Origin: Poa pratensis
Taxonomy: Eukaryota > Streptophyta > Magnoliopsida > Poales > Poaceae
Reading direction: 5' to 3'
Assembly (NCBI GenBank): GCA_947311845.1
Contig: CAMZMU010000063.1
Location: 116,452,553 to 116,516,552 of the forward strand
DNA: 64,000 bases
The translations under genes and the position numbers were made by a program. Each line of letters begins with the position of its first letter. Within the stretch, counting starts at the first letter, position 1. The notes under the pieces were generated by a model. The model was not told where the DNA came from, made no database searches, and saw only the letters and a program-made list of their open reading frames with translations. Below are positions 9,360-22,097 of this stretch, one piece after another.

Positions 9360-10924
9360 CGTGTCTATAATTTTTGATATTCCACGTTGATATTATGCCT
9401 ATTGTTACATGTTTTGTATACACTTCATAGCATTTTCATACATTTTCGGGTACTAACCTATTACCAAGATGCCACAGTGCCAGTTCCTGTTTTCTGCTGT
9501 TTTTCCTTTTCAGAAAAGTTGTTAAGAAAATATTCTCGGAATTGGACGAAAATCAACGGACACCAATATTTCACCTACACATCCACAGAGTCCAAAGGGG
9601 AGACGGAGACGAGCCAGAGGGAGGCCACGCCAGGGCTCGGTGCGGCCCCACCTCCTGCCGCGCTGAGGGGTGGTGTGGGCCCCTCGGGTGCCCTCCGACG
9701 CCGCCCCTTCGCCTATTTATTCCTCCTGCCCCGAAAACCCTAAGTACCCGAGTCATATTCCACGAAAAGTTACAGAGCCGCCGCCGTCGTCAACCCTAAC
9801 TCGAGAGGGTTCCTGAAACTCTTCCCGGTACTCTGCCGAAGGGGAGATCATCACCGGAGGGCTCTACATCGCCATGCCTGCCTCCGGAGTGATGCGTGAG
9901 TAGTTCATGCTTGGACTATGGGTCCATAGCAGTAGCTAGATGGTTGTCTCTCCACTTTATGCTATCATGTTTAGATCTTGTGAGCTGCCTAACATGATCA
10001 AGATCATCTTATTGTAATGCTACATGTTGTGTTTGCTGGGATCCGATGAATATTGATACTATGATCAAGTTGATTATCAATCTATCTTTATATGTTGTTT
10101 ATGATCTTGCATGCTCTCCGTTATTAGTAGATGCTTTGGCCAAGTAGATGCTTTTAACTCCAAGAGGGAGTATTTATGCTCGATAGTGGGTTCATGCCTC
10201 CAGTAATCTGGGTGAGTGACAGAAACATCTAAGGTTGTGGATGTGCTGTTGCCACTAGGGATAAAACAACAATGCTATGTTTACGGTCATTTGTGTTGTT
10301 TACATTACACACTTTGCTTAATGCAATTATCTGTTGCTTGCAACTTAATACCAACGGGGGACACGGATGTTAACCTGGCGGTGGATTATTATTCATAGAT
10401 GATGTTGGATAACGGTCTATGTATCTTGATGTAATGCCCAATTAAATATCATAGTAATCATCTTCTCATGTATATGTATTGTCATGCGCTCACTATTTGT
10501 CAATTGTCCAGCTGTAATTTGTTTACCCAACATGTTAGTTATCTTTTATGGAGAGACACCACTAGTGAACTGTGGACCCCGGTTCATTCTTTTACACTGA
10601 TAAAACCACCAACTGCAAACAATTGTTCTCTTTTACTTTCTGCACTTAATACTATTTTCCACACCATACGTTTAATCCTTTGTTTTCAGCAAGCCGGGAA
10701 GATTGACAACCTTCCTGTTTCGTTGGGGCAAAATAGTTTAATTGCGTTGTGTGCAGGTTTCACGACAAGGCGCCACATTTTCTGGCGCCATTGCCAACCT
10801 TCAGAGCACTTCTACTCCTCCTGGATTCGATAACCTTGGTTTCTTACTGAGAGAAAATTGCTGCTGCACTATATCATACCTTCCTCTTGGGGTCTCCCAA
10901 CGAACGTGTGTTTTCACGTCATCA
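9360..10924 (+). mobile_element. LTR-like retrotransposon fragment, plus orientation
   Basis: The order of segments is that of a long Triticeae gypsy LTR and leader: 'tctataatttttgatattcc' near 9365, a GC-rich promoter-proximal block with tatttattcc near 9714-9723, a leader with 'gggctctacatcg', a long AT-rich stretch, then 'ttctggcgccattgcc' near 10780 and an end at 'cacgtcatca'. The left tip is missing and abuts the minus-oriented fragment at 9359. No coding sequence was recognised. Confidence 0.55.
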
Positions 10925-12427
10925 AGTTTCAAACTCAAGACGCCACAAATGGCCTCACCCTATTCTCCGATGAACCTCGCACAAAAGCTCGGTTCACCTT
11001 CCACTATTTATTTCCTTTTGGGCGGAAATCGAGTCCCTTACAACAATCTTGAGGCACAACCCACAAAAGGATTGGGAGCTCCCAAGTGACCACAAAAGGT
11101 CCCAACTAGCCACAAAAGGCCTTGACCACAAAAGGTCACAAGAACACCGTCTAGGGTCCAACGACCCAAGAGTAACAAGCTCACGAACTTTCACTTCCAC
11201 GAATCCTCGTGGAGAGAGCAAACCGATGCAACAAAATGCAATGGCAAGAACATAAGAAGTGCTCAAGTCCTTCACTCCCAAATCCCACCAAAAGCAACTA
11301 ATGCTTATGGGGGGAGAAGAGAGGAAGAACAAAAAAGAACTCAACAAATGGAACTCCAAGATCTAGATCCAAAGGGTTCCCCTCACTTAGAGGAGAGATG
11401 GATTGGTGGAAATGTAGATCTAGATCTCCTCTCACTTTTCCTCAAAGATATGCAAGAATCATGGGAGGAATTGAGAGAGAGGCAAGCTTTGCAAGTTCAA
11501 TAATGGTGGGGGAGAGAGAGAAAAACGTACTGGGCAAAGCTTAGGCTCTTTGGGGAAGAAGGGGCCTTTTATAGGTCTCCCAAAAAAAAGAGCCGTTGCA
11601 GGAAATCTTGCACCGGAGACTCCGTCCAAAGTGACCAGAGACTCCAGCCTCCACTGGAGACTCCGGGCAGATTTCGGCAAGTCTCCGGACTAGGTCCAGG
11701 GAGTGAACCACATCGAGCTTGGAGCCGTCAGGCCAGAGACTCCGGCCTTCCTCCGGCAACATTCCGGACTGGGTCCAGGGGTTGAACCACATTGAGCTTC
11801 TTCGGCAGGGAACCCTGAGTCCGGAGACTCCGGTTGGGGCACACCGGAGACTCCGGCCTAGAAAACCAGCAAAACTGCAAACCCAATAACTTTCAGGTGA
11901 AATCAGTTTTGTTGGAAAGATAAAAGCAAGAGCTACCATAAATAGAGTTAAGTTGTCACACATGGGGAGGTGTGGAACTTTCCTCAAGGATAAACCAATA
12001 ATATTTCCAACACGAAAACGCAACAAGTTTTCCATCCAAAAACCATTTTCGAAGAACTTGGGCTTGTCATGAAGATCACGACAAACACCAAAACCAACAA
12101 GGACAAAAAAAAAAAAGAACCAAGAAAGATGAAATGCCATGTATGCAAAGGTTTGAGCTCTGCATAAAGATGCGATCAAGTTACTCACTTGAGAGCCCCT
12201 ATTAATAGTACGGTATCTATCCTATAACCTGGTCTCTGAACTAACAACATGAGACCGGTAAAATAGAAACCCTATCAAGGTCATATCTTTGCCTTGCGCA
12301 TTCCACTTGAGTTAGATGATGACGATCTTGACTCTCTCAAATTGGAACATCTTTCTTAATCATGCTTGCTAGCACATGCTTGATGAAGACTTCTCCAAAT
12401 ACTCCCCCATACCCCATTATGGGAGAG
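10925..12427 (-). mobile_element. LTR-type repeat, part 1 (split by the insertion at 12428)
   Basis: Non-coding repeat sequence containing several 'cacaaaagg' units near 11060-11130 and repeated 'ggagactccgg'-like words near 11600-11860. It continues after the nested element at 19326, as shown by the GAGAG target duplication. On the minus strand the whole unit would begin at 19638 with TGAAAGTGCATGTTG, an LTR-like terminus. Confidence 0.5.
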
Positions 12428-13942
12428 TGATAACCCCCAAGAGCAGGGGATCACTGTAGCACCTCTCAATGTGGAAGTAAGGTATCGATCCGCAGGAGCA
12501 AGAAGGAAAAGTTATCTATTCCCTACAACTAAAGTGTCACAAGTTTTAGTTGATTATGCACTAAACAAGTTTAAAGAACAAGGTGGTTGATTTAATGGAT
12601 GGAAGTTTATGTAACAAAACAAGAATGTAAAAGTGTCCCAATCCTCTTCAATGCAAGAGGACAAGACAAAGGTTTTCTCTTATAGGAACAATGGACATGG
12701 GTTCATGGGTTCACTTAATCCTCTCTCTCTCATCTACGGTGATTATCATGTTATAGATAAAGTACACACAATTGTCATGTTTTAATGGTAGCTTTTAATG
12801 ACGGCTATATGTCCTAAAACACATAGTTGAAAGAAATACTCATTTGTGTGCTATGTCACCCCCGCAAGGCTAGCATGGCTGCTGTCACTCCCACATCATA
12901 CTCTTTCTTTTTACCCCCAGATAAAGGATGTTGGGCTGTATTTCACATGTCACTCAATACATATGCCGTGTCACATCGGCCATCCCGTACCTACATACAT
13001 CATACTTCATAATGGACAATATTCTAAACACTAGTGCAATGATTCATAATTCGTGTGCATGACCACATCTCTCTCATCTATCCACACTTGGTGGTGTCAA
13101 TCACCTCATGACAAGGATAAACAAGGCATTATGCATAAATCAAACCATCACATGCATCATAGAATATCTCCAAAGTATGACAAATCATAAAAGCTCCAAC
13201 ACAACGGTAAATGCATAACAAATCATCTCATACCACAATATCCACCATAGGAATTACATAGATGACCGTAATCATGTTCAGCAGCTCATACGGTACTAAT
13301 TAGTGAAGCTCAAAGAGAGGAGAGATACATAAGTTACCACCACAAACCCAAGTCCAGGGGGTGGACTACTCCCCCTTCATCATGGAGACGGTGGAGAAGT
13401 CGTTGGAGAAGATGGAGACCACCCCGGCAGCGCCCCGCCGGAGTTTTCCCCCTCCAATCTGCAGCTCCAGGTCTCTGTTTCGTGGTTTCTGTGTTTCGGC
13501 GGCGCTCCTTTCGCGAAAGCCCTGGGGGGTCTATATATAGTCGTTTTTAGGTCAAGACGAAGCTTCGGGAAGAAAGATCGACGGCAGCGGAGGCCCGAGG
13601 GCCAATGGGGGTCCCACGCGGTCAGGGAATCTGGCCGCGTGGGCCCACCCCTTTCGGCCTTCTGGTCTCCGTTTCTTCGATTCCTTTGCGCCTACGTTTC
13701 GTTCCTTCCAAAAAAGTGATCCCCGTAAAGTTTCAGGTCATTTGGACGTCGTTTGGGTCCCTGAAACAAAAATATAGAAAAAGGGGTTTTCTGACAGCGC
13801 AGGGTTAATTCCAGAAAAATGGGGAATTGTTAATTATCCCCAAAACTAATATAAATCATGAATATAACCCTTATATGATGCAAATAACATGGAATAACAT
13901 GTAATAAAATGTAAAGTTCATGTATGCATTTTACATGCATCA
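12428..13942 (-). repeat. 3' LTR of the non-autonomous element
   Basis: Starts TGATAACCCCCAAGAGC and ends ...TACATGCATCA. It matches 17803-19325 with only scattered substitutions and small indels. Confidence 0.9.
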
Positions 13943-16290
13943 ACATCCCCAAGCTTAACCCATGCTCGTCCCGAGTATGAAGGTGATAAAACTAACATGG
14001 ACTTTGCATTTTAATACTATCAATGGATATCAAAGGTGATTACTATTGCTACATAAGTCAAATGATTCATTCTTCAAAGGAATAACAATATGCAAGATAA
14101 ATTATGAAGTGATATCAAATACTCAATGTAAAGATGTTCAATGATAAATTCACAAAGTGTAACATAGAAGAAAGTACTATGGACCAAATGTATGCATAAA
14201 AACATCCTATGGTGGTCATAGAGTACTTCTTATGAAAACTGAATATAAAAGGTGGACACTTTGGATAGATAAATAAGTAGAGGTAAAGCATGAATAAGTT
14301 TCATCTAACTTCCAAACACTTCTACTTAAGTTAATGCTTGCAATGTGGTAGTCATTGGTGTGGAGCTCTCATTACCCCTATCATAGCATCTTGAATGATT
14401 AATGTTTAAAGTGAAAGCAAATATGAGTGGTGTGCTTGACAATGTATTGGTTGAATGTCTCATGTCCCTTGAATACAAGTACCTACACCATGTGTTACTC
14501 ACTTTGGTCCACAAAGTAAATTCAAATAAAGGTCATTGCAAGTAATAATAGTATCATCAAGAACTGCACTGGGGTACCTCTTGCCCCTTGACATGAACAA
14601 GCCCATGTCAAAACAACAAGACAAACAGACAATGAACAATCTCAGCACTCTTTTATTTACTATGGGTATAGCTTTTTATTATGAGGTGCATCACTGAATG
14701 AACATTATGGTTATGCTGTAAATTTCCACCATGAATGATGCATGGCTTAGATTAGCGGCCCAGGCATTTCTCTAACCATTTATACAAACTCTTTGAACTT
14801 ACTAAGTATCCACATTCATTTCACCCATGATAGGCATCCATAAACAAAAGTACATGACATCAACTAAATATAAATAAGTGCAATGTTGAAAGCTTGCCAT
14901 GTGACAGCACATATGGGCTAACTCCCAACCAAAACTATTGTCAAGCCCACAACTTCATAATTTTAATCACAATGGTTCATGCTTATTAAATGCAATAAAA
15001 GTAAATTGTGCATCAAGTTCGTGAGAGCTTTTAACCAATTTTTCCCATGACAATCAATAACATAAGCATTTAAATTCAGAAATGTAGATAACACAATATA
15101 ACATGATAAACATACTTGGAATAGCATAAAGCTAATAGGTAGATATGGTGGACTCACTGGAAAAACTTTGGTTGAAGGTGTTGGGAAACAAGCTTTTTAC
15201 TTGTTGTAATTTTTGGGCTAGCAATAGGGAGAAAGTTGACCATCTAAATGCATGCATAAGTGTCCATAGAACTAATCAATCCATGTTAAACCAAGTAAAG
15301 TTAAAATTCAACATCTAAACATGGTAAAAGATAGCTCTTGACAACACACTTGCAAATTAACATTCATTCAAAGCACATGAATTATGCAACTATATGTATC
15401 TTTTAAAATCAACTCAAACATCCCTATCCCAATATATTTAATAGCATCCAACATAATTCAACCCAAACTTCCAGTAGCTCTCTCATATATAAATGATAGT
15501 GGTGGTCTTATAACAAACCGAAATAACAAAAGCAAAAAAAGACGCTCCAAGTTTATACGATAAAGTGCTTTGATCGAAAAACAGAAGTTAGACGTGTGCA
15601 AACCGAGAGTGTGTTGGTCCAGTGGGGTTGTCTTGACATCCCCAAGCTTATGGTCTTCACCATCCTTGGATAGCTCTTGGTGCAGCTCCTCTAATCCCTG
15701 TGAAAAAACTTCAAAACATTTCTCCCATTTCTTTTCTGTGGGGTGATATTAGTAGTGATAAACAAATAGGTTCCTTGCTGCATAAAATCCTTAGGCAAAA
15801 ATTCATATGAATGTCCAGAGAGTATATAATGTTGTATGCCTACTCATAAACTCAATTGAATCAAAAAGATTCAAGCAAAAAGCTCAAAGAATGCATCAAA
15901 CAATATCAAGACAGAATCTGTCCAGAAAAACAGCAGCAGCAAAACGCATTTTTCTACCCTACTTAAACTCGTCAGAAAAATCTGAAAAATCACGTATACA
16001 GAGGATGAAAAGTTGAAGCTACAGTTCAAATTACAGCTCAATCGGAGTTACAGATAAAAATGAAAAATCAAACCGTGCACAGACTTCGTGCAGGAAAAAT
16101 CTCCGAAAATGAATAGCAACTTTTCAAACCCAAAATAGGTAAAACTTGGTTCTTTATTAAAAATTCCAGAAACAAAACTAACAAACTACTCTCTTGTTAC
16201 AGCAAGAGGACTCAAAGAAAATCACAAAAAAAACAACCGGGTTGCCTCCCGTAAAGCGCTTTCTTTATAGCCATATAGCTAGGCTTCTTA
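13943..16290. other. Non-coding interior of the retrotransposon
   Basis: AT-rich sequence between the left LTR and the unidentified ORF. Only short frames are present, and no known domain was seen. Confidence 0.6.
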
Positions 16291-16297
16291 CTTGATG

Positions 16298-17590
16298 TTA
16301 TGAAGGTTGAAGCTCATGAGGGAACTTATACTTTGATGTGTCCCTCTTCCTTGGAAAGTGTTCATGCATAATACCAGGATCCCATGGTGTTCTCAAACCA
16401 ATCAAAATAATAGTCAAGTTGAACCCTAGTTGAGAGAAAAACAAAACACAAAAGTAATAACAACGAAGTCTAACTTTCTTTCTATGCATTGGCATTTTGT
16501 ATATGAATGAATCACCATAAATAGAAGTTTCCCAATGCATATTAACAATATTTACTTGCAGCATATAATTATTAGCATAAAGAGGGTTCTTATCACCTCC
16601 TCTTTCATAATAGTTGCAAGTAGTAGAAATAAATTCAACCATATAACCACAAGAATCATTCAACTTAGATAATTTAGGCACATAAAGAGGATTATTAAAT
16701 TTATTATGGAATTCATTAGCATGCTTCCCTCTTTCAAAATAGTTAATAAGATCAATATTAAGTTTAATATCATGGTTGCAACAAAGATTTGGAACTAAAG
16801 GTAATTGCAAACCACATAAGTATTTCTCAACATAAGCAATTTCTCCTCTATGGTGTAATTAGGAGAATTTAAGAACAAAGTAGGACTCTCATGAGTAAGA
16901 GTACCATATCCTCACATAATTTAGTAACAACTAAACATGGAGGTTTATCAATAAGCATAGGACCATCATCTAAAGCATTATCATATAGCATATTTAAGCA
17001 ATACTCCTCATTATCATCAATAAGTTCACTAGTAGTATTAATAGAAAGTAAAGGAGCATTTTTAGTTTCACACTCATCATAACATGGATTCTCATAAATA
17101 ACAAAAGATTTTTGAATTTGAGTGTTACTATCATTTGTTGATGGTGAAATTGGTAGATCCAACCTTCCCCAAGCTTAGGTTGGAGCACATCCATTTCAAT
17201 CTCCTCTTCACATACTTCCTCTTCCAAGCTTATGTTTTTATCATCCTCTTCCTGCAAAATATTAGTACTTTCCATGGAAGCAAGAATTCTTTCTTTAACA
17301 TAAACATTATCACTAAATTCCTTTTTGCAAAGTTGGAGAAGAATAGAAATGTGTCCTTTCATTACACGAGCTTCATGACTAGTTGCAACAAATTTATCAA
17401 TAAGAAAGTCTATCTCATGGGCTGCAACATAAGCAATATATTTCTCAACTTGTTCTATATCATGGCATGCAAATTTACACTCTTGATAAGAAGCAATAAT
17501 AGGATCACTATTATACTTACATTGATAGAGAGAGTGTTTATAGTCATTTCTAAAGCAGCAAGTTATAGTAAGCTCCCATAGTTTTGACAT
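16298..17590 (-). pseudogene. Unidentified retroelement ORF, frameshifted
   Basis: An ORF starts MSKLWELTITCCF at 17590 and runs through an acidic segment (EEEVCEEEIEMDVLQ). It then shifts frame near 17160 to LPISPSTNDSNTQIQ and shifts again between 16810 and 16900 to LQLPLVPNLCCNHDIKL. The last part ends PHELQPS near 16300. In total it would encode about 430 residues. The composition is hydrophilic with many Cys and His, but no zinc knuckle, protease or polymerase motif is visible. It may correspond to a gag-like or helper protein of a non-autonomous family. At least three frame changes show that this copy is dead. I cannot assign a function. Confidence 0.5.
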
Positions 17591-17802
17591 AACCTTTCTC
17601 CTTTTTTTTATTTTTTTTGGGTTTTTGATATATAAAACTGAAAGTAAAACTAATGAGAAACTCACAACCAAACAAGTTTAAAGGAACCTCCCCAAGCTTA
17701 GATGATTGCAAGATATAAAACAAAAATAAATCTAAAGTCTAGTGCACACAAGAATAGAAACTTAAGCGCTACCCTCCCCGGAAATGGCGCCAGAAAAGTA
17801 CT

Positions 17803-19325
17803 TGATACCCCCAAGAGCAGGGGATCACTGTAGCACCTCTCAATGTGGAAGTAAGGTATCGATCCGCAGGAGCAAGAAGGAAAAGTTATCTATTCCCTAC
17901 AACTAAAGTGTCACAAGTTTTAGTTGATTATGCACTAAACAAGTTTAAAGAACAAGGTGGTTGATTTAATGGATGGAAGTTTGATGTAACAAAACAAGAA
18001 TGTAAAAGTGTCCCAATCCTCTTCAATGCAAGAGGACGAGACAAAGGTTTTCTCTTATAGGAACAATGGACATGGGTTCATGGGTTCACTTAATCCTCTC
18101 TCTCTCTCATCTATGATGATTATCATGTTATAGATAAGTACACACAATTGTCATGTTTTAATGGTAGCTTTTAATGACGGCTATATGTCCTAAAACACAT
18201 AGTTGAAAGAAATACTCATTTGTGTGCTATGTCACCCCCGCAAGGCTAGCATGGCTGCTGTCACTCCCACATCATACTCTTTCTTTTTACCCCCAGATAA
18301 AAGATGTTGGACTGTATTTCACATGTCACTCAATACATACGCCGTGTCACATCGGCCATCCCGTACCTACATACATCATACTTCATAATAGACAATATTC
18401 TAAACACTAGTGCAATGATTCATAATTCGTGTGCATGACCACATCTCTCTCATCTATCCACACTTGGGGGTGTCAATCACCTCATGACAAGGATAAACAA
18501 GGCATTATGCATAAATCAAACCATCACATGCATCATAGAATATCTCCAAAGTATGACAAATCATAAAAGCTCCAACACAACGGTAAATGCATAACAAATC
18601 ATCTCATACCACAATATCCACCATAGGAATTACATAGATGACCGTAATCATGTTCAGCAGCTCATACGGTGCTAATTAGTGAAGCTCAAAGAGAGGAGAG
18701 ATACATAAGTTACCACCACAAACCCAAGTCCAGGGGGTGGACTACTCCCCCTTCATCATGGAGACGGTGGAGAAGTCGTTGGAGAAGATGGAGACCACCC
18801 CGGCAGCGCCCCGCCAGAGTTTTCCCCCTCCAATCTGCAGCTCCAGGTCTCTGTTTCGTGGTTTCTGTGTTTCGGCAGCGCTCCCTTTCGCGAAAGCCCT
18901 GGGGGTCTATATATAGTCGTTTTTAGGTCAAGACGAAGCTTCGGGAAGAAGGATCGACATCAGCGGAGGCCCGAGGGGCAACTTGGTGGGTCCCACGCGG
19001 TCAGGGAATCTGGCCGCGTGGGCCCACCCCTTTCGTCCTTCTGGTCTCCGTTTCTTCGCTTCCTTTGCGCCTACGTTTCGTTCCTTCCAAAAAAGTAATC
19101 TCCGTAAAGTTTCAGGTCATTTGGACGTCGTTTGGTCGCCTGAAACGTAAAAATATAGAAAAAGAGGTTTTCTGACAGTGCAAGGTTAATTCCAGAAAAA
19201 TGGGGACATTGTTAATTATCCCCAAAACTTAATATAAATCATGAATATAACCCTTATATGATGCAAATAACATGGAATAACATGTAATAAAATGTAAAGT
19301 TCATGTATGCATTTTACATGCATCA
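17803..19325 (-). repeat. 5' LTR of the non-autonomous element
   Basis: The partner of 12428-13942. It contains the likely promoter region on the minus strand. A 'gggtctatatatagtcg' box is present in both LTRs (near 13528 and 18902), but on the plus strand. Confidence 0.9.
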
Positions 19326-19638
19326 GAGAGTCTCGTTTAGCTCCGTCTTCATGTATCCATTGCAAACTTCAATCAATAGATATCTTCCGAGATGGATCAT
19401 ATTGAACTTGCACTTCATCTTTTTCTATTGACATATAGGATGGCTTGGAGAAAAACATGAATGATCCCTCAATCTTCTTTTCAAGCCATACTTTACCATG
19501 TAAGTTTCTAGAGTCCAACACATGAACTCCTTTGTTTTCCTATGGACAAGATCTACAAATATATCTTAATGCAAACATTAGTCCATAAGGACTGTCATTA
19601 ATCACCAAAACCACGCATGGGGGCAACATGCACTTTCA
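19326..19638 (-). mobile_element. LTR-type repeat, part 2 (continuation of 10925-12427)
   Basis: Continues the interrupted repeat on the right of the nested element. The right edge, read on the minus strand, starts TGAAAGTGCATGTTGCCCCC, which looks like an LTR 5' terminus. It is inserted in a Mutator-like transposase fragment. Confidence 0.5.
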
Positions 19639-20180
19639 CTGCCAACCTTTTTCACAATTGTTGGAGCTTTGACTGTCCTTGCGTCAACCTTTTCCCACTC
19701 CCTTATATCTCTACATGGCCAGATTATGTGCTCATAAGCTTTTAAATTTTTCTCAATGGAATAGCATTTACTCACATAACTTTCTGGTGACATTTGATCA
19801 TGTCTCATAGCTGAAACGGCATGCCAGCATGGAATGCCAAACAGATCCCACCTTCTACAAATGCAAGTCCTTTTCTGAAGGTCCACAGTGTATTGTACAC
19901 CCCTTTCCTCAGTTTCAAATATTCCCTGACCAGAGGGCTTAGCTTCACAATTATTTGACCATTCAACATGCTTCTGCAATTTCTTTCTATTTTTTGGGCA
20001 AATAGTACTAGTCATTGATTTTGCTTCAAGGTGCTTGTTATATATTCTGGTTGTAATTTGACTTTTGATTTGTTGAATCATTGCAAGAATAGGCATTTCT
20101 CTAGCATCCAGGATGTATTTATTGAAAACCTCACAATTATTGTTCAACAAGACATCACACTTAGGGTGGCCCATGTGGTG
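19639..20180 (-). pseudogene. Mutator-like (MULE) transposase C-terminal fragment
   Basis: The minus-strand frame contains CDVLLNNNCEVFNKYIL, a conserved MULE transposase segment. It then contains a SWIM zinc finger, TCICRRWDLFGIPCWHAVSA, with the expected C-x-C...C-x-H spacing. It continues into CYSIEKNLKAYEHIIWP, the usual segment after the SWIM finger. The DDE catalytic core is missing upstream, where similarity ends near 20175. The C-terminal tail is cut at 19638 by the LTR-type repeat. The fragment is uninterrupted by stops but cannot encode an active enzyme. Confidence 0.8.
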
Positions 20181-21950
20181 GCAAGCCGGCTTGGCATAGC
20201 AACGGCGTTGGTGGTGTAGGCTACCACACGAACGGGTTGTGAAATGGTGGCATAACGAGTCTGCTTTTATAACCAGACCAGTTAAGACGGTAAACATAGG
20301 TGGTAAGTGGTGACGCTTGATGGCAAGCGCGCCGGGTGGACTTTGTCTAACTAGCTGAGGAGGTGGGCTCAAAAAAACAGGGGAAAGCCTCTGGATACAT
20401 GCAGACAAGCCGCGTCTTGTTTATTCTCCCTACAAATACGAGCCTAGTGCTAGCTGGATTGAGATCCATTGACGTAGCCACAGGCAAATTTCCGATTAGT
20501 GGATAGTCACCATGCAAGCAGGTGGTGATGCTGCAATGTCTCGGAATTGTTACGCCCTCCAACGGCGTCAGACGCACTCCTCAACACACTGTTCAGTGAT
20601 GGTCGTCATGCAAGCACGCCGTGTTTCTCAAGTGTGCCTGTAACCCACTCCACCCCCCATTGTGTGTTTTTTCTTTTAGCTCTCCCCTTTCTAATCCCCA
20701 TTTTCTCTGATTCATTTGAGCAGAGGCTGCAGAGCTCAAGGCAACTTTGAAAATATATTCAGGTGGCCCCCGGTTAAAAAGAAAAATCCGACAGCCATAA
20801 TTTTTCATTTAGCTGTCGGAAAGGACACCTTGCCCCTTCTTCACCACCTCCGGTGACCGCTCCCGTCGTTCTTCCACGCCTCCGTCCCCTCCGCCGGCCG
20901 ACCTACCCGCGCGATGCCTCTTCGCCCGTCCCTGCCCCAAGCTCACCCTCCGCTGCTTTCCCAATCTCCCTGGTTCGATTTGTTTCTGGACAAAGGAAAC
21001 GTGATGGGAAGAAGATAAAGATTCGAGGAGAGTGGTGGGGCCCACAAGCGAGACGAGACGACGCGCCTCAGGATTTGACCGTGTCCAGTCACCCAGAAAA
21101 GAGACGGTTCGCCACAAGCCCAGCCCAGACGTATCGGAGAAAGCTTTAGCTCAGTGGCAAGGAGAGGCAGTGGCCTTGCTTTAGCTCAGTGGCAAGGAGA
21201 GGCAGTGGCTTCCCTCCCCACCTGAGATCGACTCCCGAAGGGAGCGATTTTCTGGGTGTAGTGACACTGTTCACGGACACTATTGCTGCACTGTTCACTA
21301 GGGGCAGTGTGATATTCTTTGCTGGCCTCTCTCAGCACGCGTTCGAGCCACAGCGATAGGAGTCACAAAACGCGTGGGGTTTGTATAAATCTGTAGGTCT
21401 TACCTTGCACACTAGGGTGTGTGTGGTGTTGAGTGCGTGCGTGTGGTGTGAGTTGGTGTGTTAAGTTCAGATACTACAGCTACTAGTATGTATACACGTG
21501 CAATGCATCGTATTAACATTAAGGTGATTTTGGCATAATAAAAAGTGGTCATGGAGTAGTGTCTTGCAAAATGACAAGGCAAATGAATATACTGGATGCA
21601 CGAACGACAAGGGCAATCCCATTTATTGGTTATAGAAAGAAATTATAGTAAATAAAGAAAAATATATTAGCCGAACCTGCACACATCTACTCCATCCGTA
21701 GCAAGTCAATTAAATTGGAACGGAAGGAGTAAGTAGTTAAGTCACTTTTTCTGCACTCTTGCTTCAGCTGAAAACGTACGTAAGGCTGGCATGGGATTTG
21801 TTTTTTTAAGTACAAGACGGGATGGTTCTAGAACATAGTGGAGGCAGCTCAGTTACTGTTCACAGCGAATCCCTTTGTTCTCAACCGTTAGATTTAGGTG
21901 ACTAATGGTTAGGATTGATACCCTGAGTCTGATTCAAAATTGCTACACTA
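20181..21950. other. Intergenic, no gene recognised
   Basis: No convincing coding sequence. Small items seen here are an 8-bp-stem hairpin (ccgacagc...gctgtcgg, about 20788-20819), a tandem duplication at 21143-21208, and a short, deleted Stowaway-like palindrome near 21688-21732 (tactccatccgta...ggaaggagta). Confidence 0.5.
21143..21208. repeat. Two-copy 33-bp-class tandem repeat
   Basis: The unit 'ctttagctcagtggcaagga' plus 'gaggcagtggc' occurs twice in direct succession, separated by only a couple of bases. Confidence 0.8.
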
Positions 21951-21956
21951 TATAGG

Positions 21957-21970
21957 AGTATATATAAATA
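21957..21970 (+). promoter_or_regulatory. TATA box of the F-box gene
   Basis: A strong tatatataaata element lies upstream of the leader exon. The predicted start of transcription would be around 21990-22010. Confidence 0.5.
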
Positions 21971-22097
21971 CCAATCCAGAGGCATAAAAAAAAACCCAGA
22001 CGTATCGCCATTCCCCACTGTATCCCACCCTCAGTGCAAGCAGTAGGTTGCTGCGGCGGCTGCCTGTTTACAGGCCGTCGAGTTTTCTCGGCGAGCT

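Larger units (their letters stand above)
12428..19325 (-). mobile_element. Complete, apparently non-autonomous LTR retrotransposon (6.9 kb)
   Basis: Two near-identical LTRs (12428-13942 and 17803-19325) bound a 3.9 kb interior. Both run TG...CA. The 5-bp duplication GAGAG occupies 12423-12427 and 19326-19330. Next to the right LTR, 'ggaaatggcgccagaaaag' is a primer-binding-site-like block. Next to the left LTR, 'ccccaagctta' is the complement of a purine-rich tract. The element therefore reads on the minus strand, with its 5' LTR on the right. I find no protease, reverse transcriptase, RNase H or integrase. A decayed unidentified ORF occupies about 16298-17590. Mobilisation would need proteins from another element. 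Confidence 0.85.

Noticed and set aside
16298..17590. Reading the unidentified ORF as gag with a zinc knuckle
   Set aside because: Cys and His are frequent, but no CX2CX4HX4C pattern was found in any frame.
20788..20819. 8-bp-stem hairpin that might mark a Helitron 3' end
   Set aside because: No CTRR terminus follows at the proper distance and no 5' TC end with AT insertion site was found.
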